DNA of 64,000 bases from Alnus glutinosa (taxonomy: Eukaryota > Streptophyta > Magnoliopsida > Fagales > Betulaceae): the NCBI RefSeq assembly GCF_958979055.1, contig NC_084886.1, positions 13,626,654-13,690,653 of the forward strand. Reading direction: 5' to 3'. The notes below the pieces were generated by a model, which was given only the letters and a program-made list of their open reading frames with translations, did not search any database and was not told the origin of the DNA. Every line of letters starts with the position of its first letter. Positions within the stretch are counted from its first letter, which is position 1. This document shows positions 23,661 through 34,600 of the stretch, in pieces. Made by a program: the position numbers and the translations under genes.

Positions 23661-25874
23661 ATGGGACTGAAGGATCTTCATCTCATGCTCAAGGTAGGCC
23701 TGTAATTTCCCAGTTATTTTTTTCTCTTCTTTTAAGAACGCATACTATTTCATTAGCCTTTTATCTTGGAATTCTTGGTCAATCGGATGATTTAGACTAG
23801 TGGGTTTTGGAGTTCTGGTTGATTCAAGCAGGCACGAGCCATGATGTTTATCTAAAGGGGTTGGATATAATTCTAAAATAACATCTTTGATCATGAACTT
23901 CTGTAAATCCGTCCCTAAGAATATGTGAGCAAGTAAGGTATTCTTGCTGAATGATAAACTGAAATAGATAAAATATTCTAATATATTTGGGATGTATAGG
24001 ACTTGTAAGTGTAAATAGTTTGAGGTTAACGTTGTGCTTGTGCTAGATCAAGAAATTTCTGAATATATTGGTACGTTACAAAGAATAATGACATATAATA
24101 TTTATGATATGTTCATCAAATATGATGTATATATTTCTCCTTTTATTTTTTGGATCGGGGGGATGCACATAAATATACTTGAAAAAAGAAGAAGAAAAAA
24201 ACAGTTCAAGTTAAAAGACTGGACAGAGAGAAACATGGAGAAGGAAAATGTTACGATCATAACAAGCAACAAAGACTGATTTTTCTTAATGTTTGTGATT
24301 GAAGAATCATAGGATTTTTACATAAAGAAGTTTGTATATATCCCTATCAAATGAATGTAAAAAAAATTCAAAGATTTTCTGATACAAGTAAACTTAATGT
24401 CAAGAAGTTGGTCTTATTATAATAAGACAAACTTTCAATTCTTTAGCTAACCCATTTACTGGGTTGTATAGGGACTCAGGTTGAAACGCTTTCTGATAGG
24501 AGATGGGGGGAGCAAGAAAAGAAAGCTGAAGATTTCAAGGAGGCCTTCATGGATGATGCAAGTATCACATGGATATCATGTTGTTGAGGATCAATCATTT
24601 AGCAGTACTGGTTCAGATCATGAGCCTGAGTCTGACTCTGTTGTGGTACAGAGAGAGCAAATTGATGACCTTGAGTCGTGGTTTTTCGGAGTTTTCGACC
24701 CTCAAGTTGGAGATGATGTTACCAAGTACGTGCGATCCCATTTATTTGACAGGAACCCCAAAGAGGTAACATTTTTATACATGAGATGTTTTTCTAGTCT
24801 AGATTATGAAGCACAGGTTCTTGTTTTAGAATGTTAATTATCTCGTGCTTTGCAGACTCACATAAGGAGAAAGAGCAAAGAGACAATGAGGAAGGCTTAC
24901 CTTGGTGCAAGAGCAAAGATCAGAGAGACACAGAAAGCAGATGAGACGAGTAGAGCGGGTTCAGTATCTGTGTTGGTCATCAACACCGAAAAGCTTGTGA
25001 CGGCTTCCATGGGAAACTATAGAGCTGTTGTCTGCAGAAATGGTGTGGCTCGTGAGATAGGCAAAAGGGACCAGAAATCAGACAAAAGATATTGGTCTCG
25101 CAGACTCTTTTCGGGTATGGAAGAACACTTTAATTCATGCTCCGTCTGTGTTTCTCTATACAAACTACATTTTATTAATGAGTAATAATATTTAATAGAC
25201 TGTTATACGATTGTCGTGTCAACGAAAATCAGCATTTAAATCAGCACAAACTTATAAGAAGACAAAAATTAAGGATTGATTTCTACTACCACGTCATCCC
25301 AACTATATGATAGTGGTATAACAATCTACTAAATAACATTTCTCTTAATTAATATACTGAGATAACGAGTTCTTGAAGAAAACAGACTGATAATAGTTTC
25401 TGTATTTGTGCATCAAGTACGCAAATATTTGGGCAAAGCAGCCGGCACTAAGCAATCCAAAGGCTCGGACCTTGTTGTTGGTGCTGAAAGAATTGATTCA
25501 AGTACTGAATTTGTCATCTTAGCAAGCACTGGCATATGGGAGGTACGATGCTAATTATACATTTCTTTACACTTCCACCTCCTCCTGCCATATTTCCCAT
25601 GTATTTCTTATATCATCACAGGCATCCCCAGACCAAGGTGGGATGTACTGATGCACAAACAGCTAGTAGTCAGTTGTATCATCTATATTTCAGAAATCAA
25701 AGAAAGTCAAAGAGAATTTTTGCCTTGTTAATCCAGGTTATGAATAACCAAGAGGCTGTGCATCTCATCGGGCACATAGAAGATCCACAAGAAGCTGCTG
25801 AGTGCTTGGCAAAGGAGGCTTTAGTCAGAAGGAGCAGAAGCAGCATTTCTTGTTTGATCATGCGCTTTGACTAA
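23661..25874 (+). CDS. PP2C-like protein, copy 1 (probable pseudophosphatase), 5 exons, 282 aa
   Basis: Exons: 23661-23693, 24472-24765, 24856-25114, 25418-25542, 25737-25874; 849 nt in frame. The start MGLKDLHLMLK, the GYHVVED block (residues 45-51), FFGVFDPQVG (82-91), SMGNYRAVVCRNG (160-172) and ILASTGIWEVMNNQEAV (229-245) follow the PP2C fold in order. In active PP2Cs these read FGVFDGHGG, NVGDSRAV and ASDGLWDV. Here GHG is PQV, D163 is N, the DG Asp is T233, the WD Asp is E237, and the C-terminal GSxDN block is absent (ending SSISCLIMRFD). ED (50-51) and D87 remain. Loss of these Mn/Mg ligands predicts no phosphatase activity. The protein is also shorter than usual (about 350-400 aa). 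This resembles the annotated 'PP2C-like 44' group of plants. Possible role: binding or regulatory decoy (inferred). Confidence 0.87.
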
Positions 25875-26324
25875 CATCTTTTCATGTTTTTTAATTGCGA
25901 CAGAGATTTAATTTTTGTTTTTTACATTGGATAGTTTTACTGCATATTGCTTGACAAAACTAAAGCAATATGTAGTGGCAGTGAAAAGACAACGAAGAAA
26001 TCAAAATTTTTGTTTTAGTTTTGTATTAAAGGCGTGCATGTTTTCTCCAACATATATGGTTTTGTTTCCAAATGTGGGATTCTCTTCGAATATGTACAAT
26101 AATTTGACCTGATTTTACCAGTCAAGCTGAGGGCTTCCATTTTTGAGGATAGAGCAAATGGAAAGCTTTTGTTTGAGGAGAAGAATGTCTTTGATAATCG
26201 GCTCGATCCACCAAATTCTTGAAAGATCTTTATTTAAAATCCCCGAGATTAGAATAAAGGGAGTCATCTTAAAGAAGGATACTATTAAGATTTAATTCCG
26301 TCCCTTTTTTAAAAGCCAGAAGAG
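25875..26324. other. 3' flank of PP2C-like copy 1
   Basis: Shares the words TTTTACTGCATATTGCTTGAC with the copy 2 3' flank (31222-31243), so the duplication includes the 3' UTR. The 65-codon frame 25915-26112 is chance. Confidence 0.55.
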
Positions 26325-26546
26325 TTAAAGTTACGTTTAGTACGCGAAATAGTTATTCCATTAGAAAAATAACTAATTTTATTTTATTAAAAATAGAAAA
26401 ATGTGGAATGAAATAGCCATTCTCATGAGCAATGAGAATGATTACTTTAAGTGTGAGATCCTTATCATATACTATAATCCATTCCTAATAAAAACGATTT
26501 ATTTTTTCTAACAGAGTAGTCATTCCGCGTACCAAACATAACTTTA
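26325..26546. repeat. MITE, 222 bp, TAAAGTTA-type TIRs
   Basis: The left end TAAAGTTACGTTTAGTACGC pairs with the right end GCGTACCAAACATAACTTTA (two mismatches in 20), with CGCGRAAT continuing inward. The interior is AT-rich. It is short and non-autonomous; an hAT-type is possible, but no clear 8-bp target duplication was seen. It sits beside the LINE fragment at 26547. Confidence 0.75.
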
Positions 26547-26694
26547 CTTTAGCTTCGTCAAGTAAGGGATCACCATGCGGGTATTTTTCGGTCCAAGCAT
26601 AATTCACCACACCTTTATGATCACAACATATAGCAACACCCATCATAAAAGAACAATGGACAACTACATCGAAGTTGAGTTTTAGGGAGCATGA
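26547..26694 (-). mobile_element. LINE RNase H fragment
   Basis: The minus-strand frame reads LKLNFDVVVHCSFMMGVAIC, then WTEKYPHGDPLLDEAK. This is the start of the RNase H domain found at the end of many plant L1 LINEs (LKINFDVAV..., with the first catalytic Asp). The rest of the domain is missing. Confidence 0.65.
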
Positions 26695-27180
26695 TGTAAC
26701 GCCCCCCAATCTTTAGGGTTAGGTTTGTTAATTGAAAGCCTCATAGGAGCTAAAGAATTTACTAGGATGCCTAGAACATTTAATTAAACAAAATACAAAC
26801 CATGAAAATTTAATGCGGAAAGTTTAAGGTCAAAAATATTGATGGAGTATCATAAAAGTATATATTTTTTCTACCCAAAGGCATTTATTTAAAACACAAG
26901 AAAATTAATTAATGCATACGAAATCCCTCCCAACCTAGACTATGCATCCAGACCGCTTAGATCACCTGCTTCATAACCTGGAAATTAAGGGGAAAAAATA
27001 AATAAAAGATGAGCGAAATGCTCAATAAATAATATTCCTAACCAAGTTAAAAACACGTTAGATTAAAAAAATTTCTCAAAATATTATAAATTCAGACCGA
27101 AAAGTACTTTTAATTTGAATCACACTTCAATGTGAACTCAAGAATTTTCTTATTCTCTTATAATATAGCCCACTGCATAC
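26695..27180 (-). mobile_element. LTR-like fossil (TGTAACGCCCC end, tentative)
   Basis: The plus strand begins TGTAACGCCCCCCAATC, the style of end seen on several Gypsy LTRs, followed by about 480 bp of AT-rich non-coding DNA with GATGAGCGAAATGCTCAATA near the far side. No partner LTR or coding part is adjacent. Orientation and right end are uncertain. Confidence 0.35.
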
Positions 27181-27284
27181 TATTACGCCCCATATGCATA
27201 GAGTTGAAAGTTTAGTGTTGTAAAGCAGGTTTTTAGTGTTCGTAAATTCAATGTCAAAACTTGTTTAGTTGTAAGTTTAGATTT

Positions 27285-27715
27285 AGGGTTGAAGAATGTC
27301 TAAAAAATGCCGGTTAAAGACTTTGTTGAAAAATGAAGAACATAAGTTGCCGATTGAAGGAGGATCGAATGAGGTCATGAAGACTTTTTAAGTTCAAGCT
27401 CTAGAATGCGACAATGAGAGTCTTAAAAGATGTTTTAATATGAGAAAATCGTTGCTTGTTGAGGGAAAGGGAAAGTTGTTTCACGTGTGTTGTTGTACGC
27501 ACATTACTAATTTGATGGTTTAAGATGGCCTTCATGAGATTGCTTCAATTGTTGATTGTGTAAGGATGATATTAAATATCTAGTGGCATCAAAGGGGAGG
27601 TTGAGGCAATTTAGTGATATTGCAAAGCAATTACAATTAACTTTGAAGAAATTATTGTTGGATGTATCCACTTGGTGGAATAATTTCTATTTGATGTTAG
27701 TAGCTACCCTTGCAC
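27285..27715 (+). mobile_element. hAT transposase fragment, 5' part
   Basis: Plus-strand frames show LKRCFNMRKSLL, GKLFHVCCCTHITNL, then DIKYLVASKGRLRQFSDIAK and LLLDVSTWWNNFYLML. These match the core of plant hAT transposases (FHVRCCAHILNL, RWNSTY) with frame changes. The frame resumes at about 29046 after a ~1.33-kb insertion. Confidence 0.8.
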
Positions 27716-29045
27716 TGCAAAAAACAAGGTTTAGTGTCGCTTGAATAGTGTCGTTTTTAAGCCAAAAAAAAAAAAAAGACACTTTTCATTTAGCGTGGTT
27801 TAATTACAATGACGAGATTCCAAAATAACATCGTTTACTGTTCAAACAACACTAATTAAATTAAAGTCATTTGGGCTCAAATAACACTAATAGGCCAGTG
27901 TGGTTTTACTATTCAAACGACACTACCCTGTTAGTGTCATTTGAGCAGTAAATGACATTAACAGTGTTGAGTCGTTTGAATAATGAAACGACACTACCCT
28001 ATTACAAACGACATTAATCTCAAAAATTAATTTAAAAAAATCGATTCAGGCTACCCCTCTCTCTCTCTCCTCTCTCTATTTGTCCGTGTTTCTTGTCCTA
28101 TGGAGCTTGGACAGGATGGGGGGAGAGAATAAGAGAAAGGAAGAAGAAGGAAAAATAAATAAGATGGGGGAGATGCAGTACGTTGGTCATGAGAGGACGA
28201 GAGAATAAGAAAAAAAAAAAAAAAAAAAAATCATGAGAATGAAGGAGGAACGACGGAAGCCAAGAGAAAGCAAAAAAAAAAAAAAAAAAAATCAGATTTG
28301 CTTTAATACCATGTAAAATATTTGAATAAAAGATTTGATGTATGAGAATTGAGAAAAATGATTCTTGATATCATTTCATCGAGCAGGTTACAAGCATACC
28401 ATATATAGGAAAGAATGTTATACAAGGAAAAGAAAATAACCGAAAGGAATGTATACAACTTGATCTAACATACTAACAAAAATAAGCAAGAGCATCTTAT
28501 GGACGCAGGTATTGCCATGTAAGCAACCAAGAGAAATGCCATCTGTACAAAAGAATCCAACTGTCCAGCTGAGGTGTTGAGGGCATTTTCGTAATAAAAG
28601 GGGACGTTGGTAATGATTGGGGGAGAGAAAAAAAAAAGGTACGTACGTTGGTCATGAGAGGAAAAAGAAGAAGAAGAAGAAGAAGAAGGGGCCGGGATGC
28701 AGAAGAAAAGAAGAAGGGGGAGGGAATATATAGAAAAAGAAAAAGTGAGGATTTTAGTATTGTTTGAATGATAAACAACACTAAAATTTTTGAATTTAGT
28801 GTTGTTTAATGTTTAGACGACATTAAAAAATTTAAATTTAGTGTCGTTTACTGTTTAAACAACACAACACTAAAAATTTTTAAGTTTAGTGTCGTTTGAA
28901 CAAATTTAAATTTAGACTCGTTGAATCTAATTTTAGCATCGTTTACTATTAAAACGACGCTAATTTAGATTTGACACCGTTTGAACAGTAAACGGCGCTA
29001 AATAGTGTCGCTTTGTATAAACGATACATTTTTTTTTTTTTTTTG
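27712..29045. mobile_element. CACTA-like non-autonomous element inserted in the hAT fragment
   Basis: It begins CACTGCAAAAAACAAGG (compare the plant CACTA end CACTACAAAAAA) and ends near a long T run. The outer ~300 bp on each side are filled with degenerate GTGTCGTTT / AAACGACACTA words in both orientations, as in CACTA subterminal repeats. The interior has GA-rich and poly(A) stretches, no transposase, and a short LTR at 28312-28470. The right end is not a clean CACTA end and I could not confirm a 3-bp target duplication, so the superfamily is tentative. Confidence 0.55.
28312..28470 (-). mobile_element. short LTR (159 bp) with adjacent primer-binding site
   Basis: Read on the minus strand it runs TGTTAGATCAAG ... 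ATTTTACA (TGT...ACA ends). It is followed directly by TGGTATTAAAGC, close to the initiator-Met tRNA primer site TGGTATCAGAGC. Its size suggests a TRIM or small Copia element. Only this LTR and the start of the internal part are present; it is a fossil inside the CACTA-like insertion. Confidence 0.6.
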
Positions 29046-29270
29046 GGTAATGAAGAGGCCTTTCTGAGGTATGGAGACGGGGATCAAATTTTTATTTGGG
29101 TGCCATCGCTTGATGATTTGGTTAAAGTTAAAAATATGTGTGAACTTTTGTGGGTCTTTAACCGAGTAACTAAGATTATACAAGGAACCGACTATCCAAC
29201 TGCCAAATTATTCCTTCCCCAAGTATGGAGAATGAAAGACGAAGATCTTCTATTCTTATGTATTTTAATT
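29046..29270 (+). mobile_element. hAT transposase fragment, 3' part
   Basis: Resumes with NEEAFLRYGDGDQIFIWVPS, then LDDLVKVKNMCELLWVFNRV, TDYPTAKLFLPQVWRMKDED. This is exactly the segment that follows RWNSTYLMLATAL in hAT transposases. It therefore continues the fragment ending at 27715. Confidence 0.78.
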
Positions 29271-29329
29271 TATCAAGATGTACTACCGTTATTTTTCATG
29301 TTAACAGTTAAAAAAGAGTCACAGGCGGA

Positions 29330-29592
29330 CTAGCATTGCCTTAACAGAAATCAGAAAAACTGACCGTTACATTTTCACTTTTATTTTCCTTCAAACGACA
29401 AACAGGTCCAGCTTAATTATATTACCAAGCAAGAAAGGCAAAGCTTCAAACTTGCAGAGAGAGTTTCTCTGCCTCTCCATCTCTCATTTCTTTTCTATTT
29501 TGAAAAGATTATCCTTCTCTCGTGATTATCTTCTAGATCGAACTACCGTACATTCATCCAGGCGCGTCTCTAATCACGTTTCAGGGACGAAC
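29330..29592 (+). promoter_or_regulatory. promoter and leader of PP2C-like copy 2
   Basis: TTAACAGAAA (29341-29350), then CTGACCGTTAC (29360-29370), then the leader words CTCTCGTGATTATCTTCTAG all match copy 1, in the same order and at nearly the same distance from the ATG. The duplication therefore carried the promoter. Confidence 0.5.
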
Positions 29593-31162
29593 ATGAGACT
29601 GAAGGATCTTCATCTCAAGCTCAAGGTTTTTTTTTTTTTTTCCTCTTCTTTTAAGAACGAATAGCCTTTTATCTTGGAGTTCTTGGTCAATCGGATAATT
29701 TAAACCGATGGGTTTATGAGTTCTGGTTGATTCTTCTTTATGTTTGATAGAAAAGGAACAATGGATAGACGATCGAGCAACAAAGACTGATTTTCCTTCA
29801 TGTTTGTGATTCAAGAATGATGGAATTTTACATAAAGAAGTAGTTTATGTCAAGAAGTTGGTCTTTACAAGTAACTCATGCATTTACTGGGCTGTGTAGG
29901 GATTGAGGCAAAAAAGCTTTCTGATAGGAGATGGCGGGAGCAAGAAAAGAAAGCAGAAGATTTCAATGCCTCCATGGATTGCATTATTACATGGATATCG
30001 TGTGGTCGAGGATCAATCATTTATAAGTGGTTCAGATGAGGCTGAGCCTGAGGCTGACTCAGTTGTGGCACACAGAGAGAGAACTGAAGAGCTTGAGTTG
30101 TGGTTTTTTGGAGTTTCCAACGCTCAAGTTGGAGACAGAGTTACCGAGTACATGCAATCCCATTTATTTGACAGGAACCCCAAAGAGGTAAGACTTTATA
30201 TAATGCTTCTATATATTCTTTTAAGTTTACTTTGTGGCTAGCGCTATCATTCTAAAATGATTAGCCAATTTAGAGGTTTCAATCATTTATAAAACTCAGT
30301 CGCACCTAGTAATGAATCAATGTGAGACTGAGGTGTTACAAGCCGGCACACCCAACAAGGCATTTGTACTTTCATCTAGCTTTAGAATGTCATATTGTGC
30401 TTTGCAGTCACAGATAAGGAGAAAGAGCGAAGAGACAATGAGAAAGGCATACCTTGGTGCAAGAGCAGAGATCAGAGAGACACACAAAGCAGATGAGACA
30501 TGGAGAGCGGGTTCAGTATCTGTGTTGGTCACTAACACGGGAGAGCTTGTGACGGCTTCCATGGGAAACTATAGAGCTGTTGTCTGCAGAGCTGCCGTGG
30601 CTCATGAGATAGGCAGCAGGGACCAGCAATCGGCCAAAAGATACTGGTCTCGCAGACTCATTTCAGGTATGGAACACTTTCCTACTTTGTCTGTCTTACT
30701 CTAGACCAACTACAAGTCTACATGGGATAACACAGTTTTTGAAGCGAAAACAGAAGATGTGATAGTAGTTTCTGTTTTTGCGCATCAAGTACGCAAATAT
30801 TTGGGCAAAATAGCAGGCAATAAGCAATCCAAAGGACTTCTTGTTGGTGCTGAAAGAATTGATGCGCCTACTGAATTTATCATCTTAGCAAGCACTGGCA
30901 TATGGGAGGTGATCGATCTGTTCTTATACATTTCTTTACACTTCCTCCTCCTGCCATATTTCCCACGTATTTCTTATGCGCATACAAAGAGAGTCAAAAG
31001 AGTATTTTGGTCTTTTTTATCCAGGTTATGAATGACCAAGAGGCTGTGCGTCTCATCCGGTACATAGATGATCCACAAAAAGCTGCTGAGTACTTGGCAT
31101 ACGAGGCTTTGAATAGAAGGAGCAAAAGCAGGATTTCTTGTTTGATCATTCGCTTTCACTAA
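29593..31162 (+). CDS. PP2C-like protein, copy 2 (probable pseudophosphatase), 5 exons, 278 aa
   Basis: Exons: 29593-29625, 29900-30187, 30408-30666, 30790-30908, 31025-31162; 837 nt in frame. The exon phases are identical to copy 1, but intron 1 is about 500 bp shorter. The start is MRLKDLHLKLK. The metal-site loop reads FGVSNAQVG, so even the first Asp kept in copy 1 is lost here. The other sites are altered as in copy 1 (SMGNYRAVVCR, ASTGIWEV, no C-terminal DN). Exon 3 differs at about 16 of 86 residues. Copy 2 has two fewer residues in exon 2 and two fewer in exon 4. The unbroken frame and kept splice sites argue for a working gene despite the lost catalytic residues. Its stop lies 527 bp from the end of the convergent CIP7 gene. 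Confidence 0.86.
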
Positions 31163-31689
31163 TACCTTTTCACATTTATTAATTGCAACAGATTTTTTTT
31201 TTTTTTTTTTTTACACTCGATAGTTTTACTGCATATTGCTTGACAGATTAAGCCGATAGTTTTACTGCATGTTGTGGTGCCAACTGCTGCACATTCTACA
31301 TACCATATTCAGAGATGGTGCATCCATGTGATACATATATAGATTAAACATTACTCAAACAAAATTGTACCAAGTTTTTTTGACAAGTAAAATTTTTTAC
31401 TTTTATACTTCATGAAAAGTGTGCTACACCAAGAGAACTAAAATCGTAAAGAATTGTACCAAGTTAATAGCTAATGTTTGATTTAGTCGGTTCACGCGGG
31501 GAGCTACTGAATAATTCACCATTCAAACATCGAAATATGAATGTGATATACAAGGGACCAGTTTGACAGCAAGGCGAATAATAATTATGCTTTTTCACAT
31601 TGAAACAATGATATTTGTAAAAATTCACAACCAAAATAGTGCAAAAGATACAAGCTGCATTCTCACCTTCAAATGTATCATCTACGATG

Positions 31690-34600
31690 TCATGTTGTCA
31701 GTTTCTTTTCACTAGTCTTGCTCCGGAAGGGTGATAACAAGGAGAAAGACCGAGACGCTGAAGCAGACAAATAAAATCCTTAAATCTCAAATCCAGACAC
31801 CAGGAAAAAAGACTGAAGAAAGAAAGAATGAAGTTTGGTAAGTTGCATGCATATTGAGGACTTACACTTTTGTGAAGTAGTACCGGCAGTAGGAGTTTCG
31901 TCTTGAGAGATCAAATTCTTCAATGTATGAACTGATAATGACAATGCAAAAATGCCGGTTAGCAGTCAAAAATGACAGTCAGCTTGAGTACGAGCGAAGC
32001 AAATGAAGCGACCGAGGAAAAGTTAACGAGGGAATTAAGCGAAGAGAATAAGTAAACACTTCAAAAAAGTCAAAATGCAATTTTGCAATTTATGTATGTA
32101 AGATGTGATATTATGATTTATGGAAAGAAATGTTTCTTTATGAGTTATAAGTTGAAGGGTTATTGTTAATAGCATGATAGTTATGTATTCTTGCAAAAGT
32201 GAGATGAGCCCTAAAGTTATGGCATGTTTTACCCATAGCTAATTTGTCATGATTTTAAGAAAGAGAAAAATAATAAATGAAATTTATTATGGTACAAAGA
32301 AAAAGAAGAGCACATAATATATATTTAGTATGAAAATTTATTGAAAAGAAATAGTAAGAGTTTAACCCCACGACAACCACAACGAAGGACGGATACACAA
32401 AGGTGTGGGTAATAGAGAATTTATAGCAGCAGTACCGTATGATAGTAAAGATAAAAGATCAAAGGATAGCATACGCAACCACAATGAAAGACGGATATGC
32501 GAAAGTGTGGGCTATTACATAGAGGGTTTCTTTCTTGAGTGAGCTACCCATGGCGAAGAAGGGATATGCAAAGTCATGAAGAAGGGATAGACTGCCTTAT
32601 AATCAAGTGAAAAAGATAAGAATAATCTCTTTCATACATACGCACAATGGAAGCAAATTTTTATCAAATCAACAGTCAGTATAGAAGAAGGGTTTTACAC
32701 AAAACTGAATTTTTGTTGAAAAAAAAAAAAGGACAATCCTTCCTTGTGGTGCAGTGGAGCGAAGACTACAATTTAAAATTCATACAGAACATCTAAGTAA
32801 CATAATATTTATAATTGTCTAGACAAAAACCCTAAAGAAGACCACACTCAAGAACCCATTTAAGACCAAATTGCCAATACTGTCTGAGAATCACCAGTTA
32901 ATTTGTGTAATTCTTTTCATAATAGAATCACTTGTTTTGGATTCTGAGAAATTTGTTCACTTTTTGAAATTTAAGTGTTACTGTGATTTGTTAGCCATAG
33001 TCAGTACAGTTCAAATGTATGTCAATTGTGCATTTTGAAATTGTTCATTAGAGTGCTGGGGAGGGAGTACATGCATGTTACCTTCACTCGTAGAAACATA
33101 GTTTGCCCCAGAATCATCCGCATCAGAACTATTGATGCTGGTATTATCTGATTCAATATTCCGTTCACCTGTAGCTGAGCTATGACTCTTTCTCCCAAAC
33201 TTCAATAGCCGTCTAATCCCTTTTGATGAGTCCTTTCCTTGAGGCTTCTCCAGTGACTCTGGAATCTTTTCTAGACTCGAGTTTCTAGAATCAGATACAA
33301 GTGCTTTAACAGTCTGTGTGCCTGTTGTCACAATCTCTGAGGTGCTTGGTGTTGCTTTGCCATACTCTGAATTCCCAGTACATGGATCTTCCAAAGAAGA
33401 AACCCGAGCATGGGGGGCTTGATATGGTTTTTTAGCAATACCGATAGTTGAAACCTTTGGAGGTTCTTTGTCCGCATTAACTGTTTTGACCTAACCTCAG
33501 AAGTTTTTAAAAAAAGGAAAGGAATTTCAAAGATGTTGGTTGAAGCGAAAGAAGGAAAGATAAAAATACAAATTCAAAAATATATCAGAGCAACAATTTT
33601 TGGAACCAAGATTGCTATTATTACAACTAGAACATGTAATCAACTGTAAGGCAATGTGCTTATTTGAGTTTAGCCATACGACAAAAAGTTTCATCAAGCT
33701 ATGCTGGTAGTAGTGATAATATATCCATTTGTCTTAATATACATGCATACATATTAAATCCATTTGTCATCAGTAAATTGCAATTACTATGTTGAGATAT
33801 TACTTTGAATTTTTTTATTGATAGAAAACATGGTAATAAGGTGAAGATGTGATGAACCAGAAGTGAGCTCGTGCATCTCACTCATTGTAGCACGTTATTC
33901 TAGCAAGGATTGCAGCATTCAACAGTATATAAATCAATCCTACTTGTTATAAAAGGTTAGGTGCATGTTATATTCATCACAGTTCTAAAGAAAAAAAAAA
34001 AATAGTTAACCAAAGATCAAGGGCCCTTCAGTTCTGACCAACCATACCTCGACATAAGAAGCAGGTCGCTCTTGTGATTGGTGTTCAGAGGGTTCTCCAT
34101 AATCATCTGTATCCATCTTAAGTGGTGAAACTTGGGCACGTACAGCAGCATAATCTGACACAATATCAACTTTCTTCCCTATCTCAATGTTATCATATTG
34201 TCCCTTTTGTGCCTCTGCATTTTCTTCCAATGCATGTACAATGGGAATGGAGAGCTTCTCGCATTCTAGCATTAGAACAGTCTTTTCAATTACTGGGTTG
34301 TCATCCAAATCACTATGATGTGAAATATTTTCATCGTTCTTCAGTCCAGCACCTTGAGGAGTTGTAGAAGACTTATTTTTATTAACCTTCTGTGTCACCT
34401 CTTTTGCTGCTGATTTGCTACGGGCACCATCAGGTCCTTTGGATGTCCTAATCTTCAGTTCTGGTAGGGTCGCAGCCTTGCTTCTATCATGGTTCATAAT
34501 AGCCGATATTTTCTTGGTCTCAGGCTCAGGTCCACCAGATATCTTTGTCTTTGATACTGGTTCAGCACTTCGTGACTTCATTGAAGAGGCATGCTGGCTG

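Noticed and set aside
28497-28781. 94-codon minus-strand frame in the CACTA-like insertion
   Set aside because: Made largely of CT/GA-rich low-complexity DNA, giving Leu/Phe/Ser runs.
23661-31162. active PP2C phosphatases
   Set aside because: Key metal ligands are substituted in both copies, so the activity call is not supported.
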